Source: Bacteroides sp.
GTDB lineage: Bacteria > Bacteroidota > Bacteroidia > Bacteroidales > Bacteroidaceae
Reading direction: 5' to 3'
Length of the DNA: 39,748 nt
Assembly (NCBI RefSeq): GCF_029057325.1
Contig: NZ_JAICZW010000148.1
Coordinates: forward strand, 1-39,748
This document shows, piece after piece, positions 32,793 to 39,748 of this stretch; the first letter of the stretch is position 1, and every line of letters begins with the position of its first letter. The translations under genes were made by a program, and so were the position numbers. The notes under the pieces are model-generated. The model ran no database searches and was not told the DNA's origin. It was given only the letters and a program-made list of their open reading frames with translations.

Positions 32793-34499
32793 TTACTTGC
32801 GATAGCTTTCCAGTTCTTCTGTCTTGAACTTGCGGATGAAGTTGAAGTGCTTCTCTACCTCAGCTTCCGCATAGTTTACATAAACCTGTGCCGACTTGCT
32901 GAACAGTTCCGGTGCTTTGGTGGCATCCTGGATAATCAGGTGCGACATCACACACACGGCAGCCATTTCGTAGAGGCGGCGTGCCACGAAGTCCAGCAAC
33001 TCTTGGTTCTGGGCTTCTTTCACGGCATTGGTGCAGGCTTCGAACTTGTTGGTCATCTCTTTGATGCGGTCCATCAGCGGTTGCATCGCTTCGCTGCAAG
33101 GAATGGTTTCGTAGTCGCGCAGGGTGGCGGCATACGAACCGTTGGTCACGTAGCGGATGGCGGCCACCGTTTGCAACTGCGTGGTACCTTCGTAAATGGA
33201 GGTGATACGTGCGTCGCGGTAGATGCGTTGGCAGGCATACTCCAGCATGAAGCCCGAACCGCCGTGAATCTGGATGCAGTCGTAAGCGTTCTGGTTGGCA
33301 TATTCGGAGTTCATACCCTTGGCAAGCGGGGTGAAGGCATCGGCAAGTTTGGAGAACTTCTTCTGTTCCTGGCGTTCCTCCGGAGTCAGCTTGCGTTCAC
33401 GGGCGATGTCGTCCAGCGCTTTGTAGATGTCCACGTAGCGTGAAGTCTGATACAGCAGCGAACGCCCTGCATCCAGCTTTGCCTTCATGATGGCGAGCAT
33501 GTCATACACAGCGGGGAATTCAATGATTGCCTTGCCAAATTGTTTGCGGTCTTTGGCGTATGCGAGACCTTCGTTGTAGGCGGCTTGCGACAGACCTACC
33601 GATTGGGCGGCGATACCCAGACGGGCACCGTTCATCAATGCCATTACGTATTTGATCAGACCCAACTTGCGGTCGCCGCAAAGTTCTGCTTTCGCGTTCT
33701 TGTAAACCAATTCGCAAGTGGGTGAACCGTGGATACCCAGCTTGTTCTCGATGCGGCGGACGTTTACGCCACCGTCGCGCTTGTCGTAGATGAACATGGA
33801 GAGACCGCGGCCGTCCTTCGTGCCTTCTTCCGAACGTGCCAGCACGAGGTGCAGGTCGGCGTCACCGTTGGTGATGAAACGCTTCACGCCGTTCAGTCGC
33901 CAGCAGTTGTTGGCTTCGTCGAAGGTGGCTTTCAGCATCACGCTTTGCAGGTCGGAGCCGGCATCGGGCTCGGTCAGGTCCATAGACATGGTCTCGCCTT
34001 GGCAGATGCGGGGGATGAAACGGCTGTGCTGATCTTCGTTGCCGAACTCATACAGCGTTTCGATACAGTCTTGCAGCGACCAGATGTTGCCGAAACCGGC
34101 ATCGGCGGCAGCTACGATTTCCGCACACATGGTGTAGGGGGTAATCGGGAAGTTCAGTCCACCAAATTGGCGTGGCATGGTCATACCGTTCAGGCCGGCT
34201 TTCACCATGGCGTCGAGGTTCTGCTTCGTTCCGCTGGCATATTCCACGCGGCCGTTGGCGCAATGAGGGCCTTCGGCATCCACGCCTTCTGCATTGGGAG
34301 CGATGATTTCGCCGGTAATCTCGCCGGTGATTTCAAGCACCTTGTCGTAGGAATCCATAGCGTCCGCAAGATCCTGCGGAGCATAGTCATACTTGTCTTT
34401 ATCTTGATATCCGCGCTCTTTCAGTTCGCAGATGCGTTCCATCATTGAGTTATTCAGATGATACTTCAATTCGGGAACTTCGGTATAAAAGTTTGCCAT
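32793..34499 (-). CDS. Acyl-CoA dehydrogenase
   Basis: A 568-residue FAD enzyme that oxidises acyl-CoA to enoyl-CoA and passes electrons to electron-transfer flavoprotein. Domains in order: N-terminal helices (about 40-150), middle beta-domain with the signature DLTEPDAGSDLQS, C-terminal helical domain ending in IYEGTTQLQ, where the conserved Glu of this class is found, and an extra C-terminal helical extension typical of about 570-residue members. It is the last gene of the etfB-etfA operon. The chain-length specificity cannot be told. The gap to etfA holds a four-helix-bundle gene with inverted repeats. Confidence 0.92.
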   Translation of the reverse strand: MANFYTEVPELKYHLNNSMMERICELKERGYQDKDKYDYAPQDLADAMDSYDKVLEITGEITGEIIAPNAEGVDAEGPHCANGRVEYASGTKQNLDAMVKAGLNGMTMPRQFGGLNFPITPYTMCAEIVAAADAGFGNIWSLQDCIETLYEFGNEDQHSRFIPRICQGETMSMDLTEPDAGSDLQSVMLKATFDEANNCWRLNGVKRFITNGDADLHLVLARSEEGTKDGRGLSMFIYDKRDGGVNVRRIENKLGIHGSPTCELVYKNAKAELCGDRKLGLIKYVMALMNGARLGIAAQSVGLSQAAYNEGLAYAKDRKQFGKAIIEFPAVYDMLAIMKAKLDAGRSLLYQTSRYVDIYKALDDIARERKLTPEERQEQKKFSKLADAFTPLAKGMNSEYANQNAYDCIQIHGGSGFMLEYACQRIYRDARITSIYEGTTQLQTVAAIRYVTNGSYAATLRDYETIPCSEAMQPLMDRIKEMTNKFEACTNAVKEAQNQELLDFVARRLYEMAAVCVMSHLIIQDATKAPELFSKSAQVYVNYAEAEVEKHFNFIRKFKTEELESYRK

Positions 34500-34512
34500 A
34501 ATATTTTTTATT

Positions 34513-35018
34513 AAGGAGCTATCGGGAGTTATTCGGGAGTTATACGGGAGTTAGAAGCCAAATGTCTTGCTTCCGGTTTCCGTTACTCTTCCCATTGCTT
34601 GCTTGTTATTCCTTTGCAGTAGGCATTCAGTAAATAACTTGTATCCTCGATGCTCTTTGTTAATTCATTATATGTTTTTTCGTTGATGTAATTAAGGTCT
34701 TTAGAAAGAATTATATAATACCTGCACTCTTCCAAACTGCCTTGTGCGATATTCAGGAGGCGTAATTTATCAGCTTTGCTCATTTTTCTGTATCCTTCGG
34801 CTATATTGGCCGGAATGGAAACTGCGGCACGCTGAAATTGGGAGCATAGCCCAAAACGTTCTTCTGACGGATAGCTGCGTGATACCTCATATACTTTCAG
34901 TACAAAAATGTGCGCTTTTCTCCAGACTAACAAATCCTTGAAACTTTGTGTCATCATCAACAGAACTATTGGCTTTTAACTCCCGTATAACTCCCGAATA
35001 ACTCCTTCTAACTCCCTC
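34513..35018. mobile_element. IVS-like inverted-repeat element carrying a four-helix-bundle gene
   Basis: Left arm 34513-34561 and right arm 34969-35018 are near-perfect inverted copies built from an 11-nt unit CGGGAGTTAT; the longest exact match is about 29 bp, and both arms end in AAGCCAA toward the gene. In between sits only the four-helix-bundle gene. Leftward transcription of the etf operon would make an RNA whose ends pair into a duplex of about 40 bp enclosing the ORF, much like intervening sequences in 23S rRNA. No transposase is present. Origin and mobility are inference. Confidence 0.65.
34583..34957 (-). CDS. Four-helix-bundle protein (S23/IVP family)
   Basis: A 124-residue protein of the four-helix-bundle family (TIGR02436), first known from 23S rRNA intervening sequences and structurally related to Avd of diversity-generating retroelements. 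Hallmarks are FKDLLVWRKAH at the start, SQFQRAAVSIPANIAEG in the middle and LEECRYYIILSKDL later. The molecular function of family members is poorly known; basic surface and nucleic-acid binding are suggested for relatives. ATG is 34957 (34954 also possible); TTG precedes. It lies within the inverted-repeat element, between etfA and the dehydrogenase gene, in the same direction. Confidence 0.85.
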   Translation of the reverse strand: MMTQSFKDLLVWRKAHIFVLKVYEVSRSYPSEERFGLCSQFQRAAVSIPANIAEGYRKMSKADKLRLLNIAQGSLEECRYYIILSKDLNYINEKTYNELTKSIEDTSYLLNAYCKGITSKQWEE

Positions 35019-35024
35019 AAAAAA

Positions 35025-36044
35025 TCATTTACTATGCGATTTATAATATTTAATCATCTTCGGAATCACTTCTTCCACCGTACCGTTAATCACATAATCA
35101 GCGATGGTGTTGATGGGAGCGTTCTCGTCGTTGTTGATGGAGATGATGATGCCGCTCTCCTGCATGCCGGCGATGTGCTGGATTTGTCCGCTGATGCCGC
35201 AGGCGATGTAGAGTTTCGGGCGGACCGTAACGCCGGTCTGGCCAATCTGGCGGTCATGGTCGGCATAGCCGGCATCGACGGCGGCGCGGCTGGCACCTAC
35301 CTCGGCGTGCAGCTCCTTGGCAAGTTCGAACAGCATGTCGAAACCCTCCTTGCTGCCCATGCCATAGCCACCGGCAATGACGATGGGGGCACCCTTCAGG
35401 TTGTGCTTTGCCTTCTCCACGTGGCGGTCGATGACCTTCACCACATAGTCTGTTTCGGGAACATACTTGGCCACATCGTGGTTGATGACTTCACCTTTAT
35501 AATTAGCGTCCAGGATTTCCTTCTTCATCACGCCCTCGCGCACGGTCGCCATCTGCGGACGGTGTTCGGGGTTCACAATGGTGGCAACGATGTTACCACC
35601 GAAGGCGGGACGGATTTGGTAGAGCAGGTTCTCATAAGTCTTGCCCTCCTTCTTGTCCTCGTGGCTGCCGATTTCCAGAGAAGTACAGTCGGCTGTCAGT
35701 CCGCTGGTCAGGGCGGAAGATACGCGCGGACCGAGGTCGCGGCCGATGACGGTGGCACCCATCAAGCAGATTTGCGGCTTTTCTTCTTTGAAGAGGTTGA
35801 TGAGGATGGAGGAGTGGGGCAGAGAAGTGTAGGGGAACAAGCCCGGAGCGTCGAATACGTGGAGCTTGTCCACACCGTAGGGCAATACTTGTTTTTCAAT
35901 GCCTGCCAGATTGTTTCCGGCGGCGATGGCTTCCAATTGGCAGCCCAATTGGTTCGCCAATTTGCGACCTTTGGTCAAGAGTTCGAGACTGACATCGGCA
36001 ACCGTAGTGCCTTCTATCTCTAAATATACAAATACGTTGTTCAT
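35025..36044 (-). CDS. etfA: Electron transfer flavoprotein alpha subunit
   Basis: A 339-residue EtfA (FixB). The N-terminal domain (about 1-200) is nucleotide-fold like; the C-terminal FAD-binding domain shows VIAGGYGMGSKEGFDM, GASRAAVDAGY, RQIGQTGVTVRPKLYIACGI and ISGQIQHIAGM. With EtfB it forms a heterodimer that accepts electrons from acyl-CoA dehydrogenases. It follows etfB on the same strand, with an 87-base gap holding a separate inverted repeat. Confidence 0.95.
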   Translation of the reverse strand: MNNVFVYLEIEGTTVADVSLELLTKGRKLANQLGCQLEAIAAGNNLAGIEKQVLPYGVDKLHVFDAPGLFPYTSLPHSSILINLFKEEKPQICLMGATVIGRDLGPRVSSALTSGLTADCTSLEIGSHEDKKEGKTYENLLYQIRPAFGGNIVATIVNPEHRPQMATVREGVMKKEILDANYKGEVINHDVAKYVPETDYVVKVIDRHVEKAKHNLKGAPIVIAGGYGMGSKEGFDMLFELAKELHAEVGASRAAVDAGYADHDRQIGQTGVTVRPKLYIACGISGQIQHIAGMQESGIIISINNDENAPINTIADYVINGTVEEVIPKMIKYYKSHSK

Positions 36045-36060
36045 GTTCTTTTAGTTTTTT

Positions 36061-36132
36061 AGTTACGAGTTACGGGCTACAAGTGCTGTTTGGCGCGGCT
36101 TCTTGTAGCTTGTCGCTTTGTAGCTCGTCACT
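36061..36132. repeat. Imperfect inverted repeat between etfB and etfA
   Basis: AGTTACGAGTTACGGGCTAC at 36061 is imperfectly complementary to the stretch ending 36132 (CTTGTAGCTTGTCGCTTTGT and onward); the inner GCTACAAG/CTTGTAGC part is exact. Units GAGCTACAAG and GAGTTAC recur within the arms. It starts at the etfB stop codon. This is a different sequence family from the GGGAGTTAT arms but has the same style: short tandem units arranged as arms of a hairpin. Confidence 0.55.
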
Positions 36133-37025
36133 TATCCAATGGTGTGATTAGCCAACAGTTCAACAATCAAATCTTCTACATCCTGGTCGCTGCCTGTCAG
36201 CGTCTTGCTCTCTTTGGCTTGGAACGAGATGTTCTGGATGGCTTTCACCTTGGTGGGCGAGCCGCTCAGACCGCATTGCGCGAGGTCGCCGTCCACGTCG
36301 GCAACGCTCCATTCCGTGATGTTCAGATAAGGGCGTTTCTCATAGAGTGCTGCATACGGCAGTGCTGCGCCTTCTTTCTCGATGGCGGCCTTCTCCTGTG
36401 CGCCGAGGGCACGTTTGTATTTCTGCACCAGCTTGGCGTTGCGCGGACGGCAGGGAGCTGCACTTCCGTTGACGGTGATGACGATGGGCAGCGGGCCTTC
36501 CACGGTCTCCACACCGCCGTCGATGTGACGCTTCACGGTGATTCTCTTCGCTTCCTTATCCACGTTCAGAATCTCTTCGGCGTAGGTCACTTGTGTCAAT
36601 CCCAGCTTTTCGGCAACCTGCGGGCCTACCTGTGCCGTGTCGCCATCGATTGCCTGGCGGCCGCCGATGATGATGTCGTAGTCACCTATCTTCTTGATGG
36701 CAGTGGCAAGGGCGTAGGAAGTGGCCAGTGTGTCGGCACCTGCAAAGGCGCGGTCGGTCAGCAGATAGCCGTTGTCGGCACCGCGGTAAAGTCCTTCACG
36801 AATGATTTCGGCTGCGCGTCCCGGTCCCATGGTCAGGATGGTAACGGTGGAGCCCGGATGTTCATCTTTCAGTCGAAGCGCTTGCTCGAGGGCATTCAGG
36901 TCTTCGGGGTTGAAGATGGCAGGGAGTGCCGCACGGTTGATGGTTCCGTCGGCTTTCATGGCATCTTTCCCAACGTTGCGTGTGTCGGGAACTTGTTTTG
37001 CCAAAACAACAATTTTCAAACTCAT
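36132..37025 (-). CDS. etfB: Electron transfer flavoprotein beta subunit
   Basis: A 297-residue EtfB (FixA), partner of EtfA. It has the KQVPDTRNVG start, a NPEDLNALEQALRLKDE segment and the AMP-binding stretch DIIIGGRQAIDGDTAQVGP. The start at 37025 (MSLKIVVLAKQVPD) is conventional; the longer frame to 37121 covers the promoter region. A minus-strand TAATTTTG at 37068-37075 is a likely -7 box 43 bases upstream. It is the first gene of the etfB-etfA-dehydrogenase operon. Confidence 0.94.
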   Translation of the reverse strand: MSLKIVVLAKQVPDTRNVGKDAMKADGTINRAALPAIFNPEDLNALEQALRLKDEHPGSTVTILTMGPGRAAEIIREGLYRGADNGYLLTDRAFAGADTLATSYALATAIKKIGDYDIIIGGRQAIDGDTAQVGPQVAEKLGLTQVTYAEEILNVDKEAKRITVKRHIDGGVETVEGPLPIVITVNGSAAPCRPRNAKLVQKYKRALGAQEKAAIEKEGAALPYAALYEKRPYLNITEWSVADVDGDLAQCGLSGSPTKVKAIQNISFQAKESKTLTGSDQDVEDLIVELLANHTIG

Positions 37026-37067
37026 GCTATTAAATTTAGTATTAGTATTTCTTTGTTTATCAGCGTG

Positions 37068-37075
37068 CAAAATTA
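37068..37075 (-). promoter_or_regulatory. -7 box before etfB
   Basis: TAATTTTG on the minus strand matches TAnnTTTG, 43 bases before the etfB ATG. The ORF-less inverted-repeat element begins about 160 bases further upstream. Confidence 0.45.
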
Positions 37076-37238
37076 CAGAAAGTGTTGGGTCTGACAAGAA
37101 AACCGGGAGAAAAATGCACATTTTACGGTGTTTTGAGCAAAAAAACGGCGGAAGCGTCTGTAAAACGGGCTATAATATCGGTAATCCGCCTGTCTTTTCA
37201 TCGGAATATCTCCCGTACTTTGTGCAGTGTTTTTTTCA

Positions 37239-37348
37239 AAGGAGCTATCGGGAGTTATCACTCCGCTACACTCCGTCGGGAGATGAAAGCCGATAGCTCT
37301 GCTGGCATCAAGCAATGGTATCGGCCGTTAACTCCCAGATAACTCCTT
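37239..37348. mobile_element. ORF-less relative of the GGGAGTTAT element
   Basis: Left end AAGGAGCTATCGGGAGTTAT (37239-37258) is identical over 20 bases to the left end of the element at 34513. The right end GTTAACTCCCAGATAACTCC (37327 on) is its inverted counterpart. The inside is 68 bases with further dyads (GCCGATA 37289-37295 with TATCGGC 37319-37325) and no ORF. It resembles a small non-autonomous copy. Confidence 0.6.
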
Positions 37349-37362
37349 AAAGAATGGTCTTT

Positions 37363-37388
37363 AAGTGAACCACCGTAGTCGTTCACTT
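37363..37388. other. Inverted repeat AAGTGAAC
   Basis: AAGTGAAC (37363-37370) and GTTCACTT (37381-37388) are perfect inverted copies ten bases apart, the size of a regulator site. It lies just outside the ORF-less repeat element. Confidence 0.35.
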
Positions 37389-37479
37389 GGAAGTGGCTGC
37401 GTATGGGGCGGAGAAGTGTCCGATGTTAGACCTGGCTTTCTTTGTCTTATCCCGGTCCTTACCATAGCGTTTCTAAATA

Positions 37480-37665
37480 TGGTGATTGGCACATTCTACA
37501 AAGATTACACAAGCGAGCAGCTGCGGGCAATGCTTCACATAGTGAATGCTAATGATGAAATGGTGGCTCGTATCAAGAAAGTGACGGACAATGCCAAATC
37601 ATTTTATAGTGATGAGGATAAGTTCAATCAGACGGTTGAGGAGGTGCTCGATGGCAACCTGTAAG
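37480..37665 (+). CDS. Small hypothetical protein
   Basis: A possible 61-residue acidic, helical protein (MVIGTFYKDYTSEQLRAMLH...). The frame is open upstream to 37365 but that part has no plausible coding character. No family is recognised. Its composition would suit an antitoxin-like protein, and a short overlapping frame starts at 37651, but that frame is only 29 codons and resembles no toxin. It may be a remnant of a longer gene. Hairpins surround it on both sides. Confidence 0.35.
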
Positions 37666-37695
37666 ATAGCAGATCACAGCCTAAAGAAAAAAAGT

Positions 37696-37734
37696 TTCAC
37701 CCGAAAAGCCGATGGACAGGGCGGTTCGGGTGAA
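37696..37734. terminator. Hairpin TTCACCCGAA/TTCGGGTGAA
   Basis: A perfect 10-bp stem with a 19-nt loop. Leftward transcripts run from the hairpin into CTTTTTTTC (37693-37684 region), so it is a terminator on the minus strand; on the plus strand the T-run is weaker. Region 37740-37990 holds no gene I can support. Confidence 0.5.
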
Positions 37735-37998
37735 TGGTGAAGGTTTAGTTTTTCATCACAGGCGGATAGTAACGTTTGAACTAATTAAATGTTGCATAAT
37801 TTGTCAATTAATCGGTTGGCAGGTTGATGTGCTTTCATGACTTTAAGGCTGAAGGAAAATAAGTTATGAGTAATTCCGGATATTGCCAAAGGTTTCTGTA
37901 ATCTTCTTCTTGACTTAATTGGAAGTATTAGAAAGTTTCAGTGCTTTTATGTCTTTTGTCTTAATTTTTTTTGTTTGCAGTAATTTTACAATGAAAAA

Positions 37999-38027
37999 AA
38001 GAGGATGAACCGAAATCCATCCTCTTC
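37999..38027 (-). terminator. Terminator of the C1 peptidase gene
   Basis: AAGAGGATG pairs with CATCCTCTT, followed on the minus strand by TTTTTTTC. It lies 29 bases after the peptidase stop. Confidence 0.7.
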
Positions 38028-38055
38028 CTTATCAATATAAATATGTATCTACCTT

Positions 38056-39261
38056 TTATTTGATACCCAGTTTTTTGGCGATTTCCTTAGGCAGTGCATT
38101 CTTGTGAACCACGATGTTCATTGTTTTGTAGCGCACAAATGCTTTGGACGCATACCATTTGCCGTCGTATTTGCCGGCTTTGCCCCAAGAGTTCTTCACC
38201 ATGTAGTATTCGTTGCCTTCCTGATCTTTGGCAATACCGTAAATCTGCATGCCGTGGTCGTCGGTAGTTTCCCAGTTGTCGTATGCTTCCTGGCGTTCTT
38301 CCTGAGTGCACCACTTCTGTGGCTGGGGTTTGGTGTTCAGTTTCTTTTCTTCGGGTTTCATTTTCAGCCAGTGAGCCATGTCCGAACCGCTCAGTTCTTG
38401 TACCTTTTCAGCGTCAGGCAGTACGGCTATACCGTCGCGTGTGAATCCCTGTTCGCTTACGTCGCTACCCCAGGCAATGGTATAACCCGTGTTGATGGCA
38501 TTGTCGAATACCTGCATCAGCTCGTCAATGGGGAGGTTGTAAGAAGAACCCCAACGCCAGTTGTCCTGAATCTCAAGGATGAACGGTTGATAGAACGGAT
38601 GGTGGGTATAAGAGGTCAGGGAAACATAGTCGTCGGCATTCAGGCCTGTTGACTCATAGAAGGACTTCGGCGTATATTCTTTGCCTTTGTAAGTGAACTT
38701 CTCAGGACGTTCGCCCAGATAGATGTCGTGGATGGCAGTGATAGCCTTCTTCCAGAGCGGATTCTTGTCCTTGTCGGTTTGCAGGCTGCGCATTCTTCCT
38801 TTGGCGATGGCATTTACCACGGCGTCGGAAACGGCTGTCAGTTCAGTGTGGTTACTCAGTGTGTCGCCATACATCACACCCGGACGCATTTCCTCTTCGG
38901 GCACCAGTCCGAAGGTCTTCATTCCGTAGATGACATCATAGAATGAACCGCCTTGTGAGAACGATACGTCTCCGTGTGTGCGAACTGCTTTGTCTGCGCG
39001 ATCCAGATATGTGTTGTGTACGATGAACATTTCAGACAGGTCGTATTCGCCTTTGCCCATACGAAGCAATTCGGACTCAATGAATCCCAATCCGGAGTAG
39101 CACCAGCACGTGCCGGCACGACTTTGGTTCTTAACAGGTGTAATAGGGTTCTCTTTTACGGTTGTAAATACGAAACCCTCCTCCGCTTTCGGAGTGTCTT
39201 GTGCCATTGCGTTCACACTCAGCAAACCCAATGCGGTAATCAGTATTGACTTCTTCATCAT
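38056..39261 (-). CDS. C1-family cysteine peptidase (aminopeptidase C-like)
   Basis: A 401-residue exported peptidase of the papain clan (C1B, bleomycin hydrolase-like). A signal peptide ends near Ala20 (NAMAQ). The catalytic set is visible: Q46 (VKNQSRAG), Cys52 in GTCWCYSG, His in TDDHGMQIYGIA, and Asn in MVKNSWG. The middle 200 residues form the bleomycin-hydrolase-type insertions. It is close to Bacteroides secreted PepC-like aminopeptidases. Start is 39261 or the next Met at 39258. Promoter on the minus strand: TATATTTG at 39292-39299. Confidence 0.85.
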   Translation of the reverse strand: MMKKSILITALGLLSVNAMAQDTPKAEEGFVFTTVKENPITPVKNQSRAGTCWCYSGLGFIESELLRMGKGEYDLSEMFIVHNTYLDRADKAVRTHGDVSFSQGGSFYDVIYGMKTFGLVPEEEMRPGVMYGDTLSNHTELTAVSDAVVNAIAKGRMRSLQTDKDKNPLWKKAITAIHDIYLGERPEKFTYKGKEYTPKSFYESTGLNADDYVSLTSYTHHPFYQPFILEIQDNWRWGSSYNLPIDELMQVFDNAINTGYTIAWGSDVSEQGFTRDGIAVLPDAEKVQELSGSDMAHWLKMKPEEKKLNTKPQPQKWCTQEERQEAYDNWETTDDHGMQIYGIAKDQEGNEYYMVKNSWGKAGKYDGKWYASKAFVRYKTMNIVVHKNALPKEIAKKLGIK

Positions 39262-39290
39262 GATTATTATAAAGATTTATAGTTGTAACC

Positions 39291-39330
39291 GCAAATATAG
39301 ATAGTTTTTCACAAACAAAAGCTATCTTTG
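39291..39330. promoter_or_regulatory. Divergent promoters of peptidase and patatin genes
   Basis: Minus strand TATATTTG (39299-39292) faces the peptidase gene and plus strand TATCTTTG (39323-39330) faces the patatin gene. Their -33 regions must overlap within about 25 bases, so the two genes could interfere with or share regulation. Confidence 0.45.
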
Positions 39331-39350
39331 GGGTGTTAATTCTGTTGCTT

Positions 39351-39748
39351 ATGAAAAAAATGATAGATATAGACGCTTTCAGCGGACTTGTGCTGGAAGG
39401 TGGCGGGATGCGTGGGGTCTTTACTTGCGGGGTGCTCGACTGCTTTATGGATCGCGGCATCCGTTTCCCCTATACCATTGGTGTCAGTGCCGGGGCATGC
39501 AACGGGCTTTCGTATATGTCCGGTCAGCGGGGACGTGCCAAGTTCAGCAACATCGACCTGCTGGCGAAGTACCACTACATCGGGATGAAATACCTGCTGA
39601 CGAAACGCAACATCATGGATTTTGACTTGCTGTTCCGGGAGTTTCCCGAACGGATACTTCCATACGACTACGAGGCCTATTTTCATTGCCCCGAGCGCTA
39701 TGTGATGGTGACTACCAACTGCCTGACGGGTGAGGCGAACTATTGGGA
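39351..39748 (+). CDS. Patatin-like phospholipase (3' end beyond window)
   Basis: The first 132 codons of a patatin-family lipid acyl hydrolase. The oxyanion loop GGGMRGV and the nucleophile elbow GVSAG (Ser in GxSxG) are both present; the catalytic Asp (DGG/DGA) should be past the window edge. Close to bacterial RssA/YjjU-type patatins (no signal peptide). A second start three codons in (39360) is possible. Incomplete at 39748 because the window ends. Confidence 0.85.
   Translation, partial: MKKMIDIDAFSGLVLEGGGMRGVFTCGVLDCFMDRGIRFPYTIGVSAGACNGLSYMSGQRGRAKFSNIDLLAKYHYIGMKYLLTKRNIMDFDLLFREFPERILPYDYEAYFHCPERYVMVTTNCLTGEANYW

Noticed and set aside
34583..34957. Diversity-generating retroelement accessory protein (Avd)
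   Set aside because: Same fold family, but there is no reverse transcriptase, template or variable repeat in the window.
37651..37740. Toxin gene overlapping the 61-codon ORF
   Set aside because: The frame is only 29 codons, shows no toxin motif and runs through the hairpin.

Overview
The window looks like chromosome from a Bacteroides-type gut bacterium (order Bacteroidales). The evidence is the Bacteroidetes -7 promoter box (TAnnTTTG) in front of many genes, a GLPGLI-family protein beside a TonB-type outer-membrane barrel, six-bladed beta-propeller lipoproteins, a DUF4286 gene coupled to ruvC, ribonuclease Y next to zapA, a secreted GH9 enzyme and a lipoprotein pullulanase. Most of it is ordinary core or housekeeping sequence. 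There is no prophage, no integrase, no transposase and no CRISPR array.

Layout. 1-3200: tRNA-Ala, DUF4286-ruvC, type I pullulanase. 3200-8920: double ABC ATPase, a membrane TPR/helix-turn-helix regulator, a beta-propeller lipoprotein, a decayed second propeller lipoprotein and a PAP2 phosphatase. 8917-14949: TonB-type barrel and GLPGLI protein on the minus strand, divergent from a histidine kinase/response regulator pair. 14946-17482: secreted endonuclease/exonuclease/phosphatase-fold enzyme and PepD dipeptidase. 17723-21747: small membrane protein, Skp-like lipoprotein, cutC, and the coiled-coil gene/zapA/rny cluster. 22386-25229: membrane protein with winged-helix regulator, nucleosidase, YbaN-like protein, queD-queE. 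25319-32750: CarboxypepD-like protein, tRNA-Trp, glycosylase with an unknown partner, threonine aldolase, GH9-deacetylase fusion, CbpA-type DnaJ with a truncated cbpM. 32793-37025: etfB-etfA-acyl-CoA dehydrogenase operon with a four-helix-bundle gene inserted. 38056-end: C1 peptidase and a patatin cut by the window edge.

How the genes work together. EtfB/EtfA take electrons from the acyl-CoA dehydrogenase of the same operon. QueD and QueE are successive steps to 7-deazaguanine. The histidine kinase and response regulator probably control the divergent GLPGLI/barrel module. The coiled-coil protein and ZapA act in division and share an apparent promoter with RNase Y.

The most unusual material is intergenic. 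(1) A four-helix-bundle gene of the 23S-rRNA intervening-protein family sits between etfA and the acyl-CoA dehydrogenase, bounded by long inverted repeats of the unit CGGGAGTTAT. An ORF-less element with the same ends lies upstream of etfB. (2) Two copies of a 21-nt, four-unit palindromic array lie 10 kb apart with shared flanking motifs. (3) Further inverted or dyad repeats sit in other gaps and inside promoter spacers. (4) Two genes look recently decayed: cbpM and a propeller lipoprotein.
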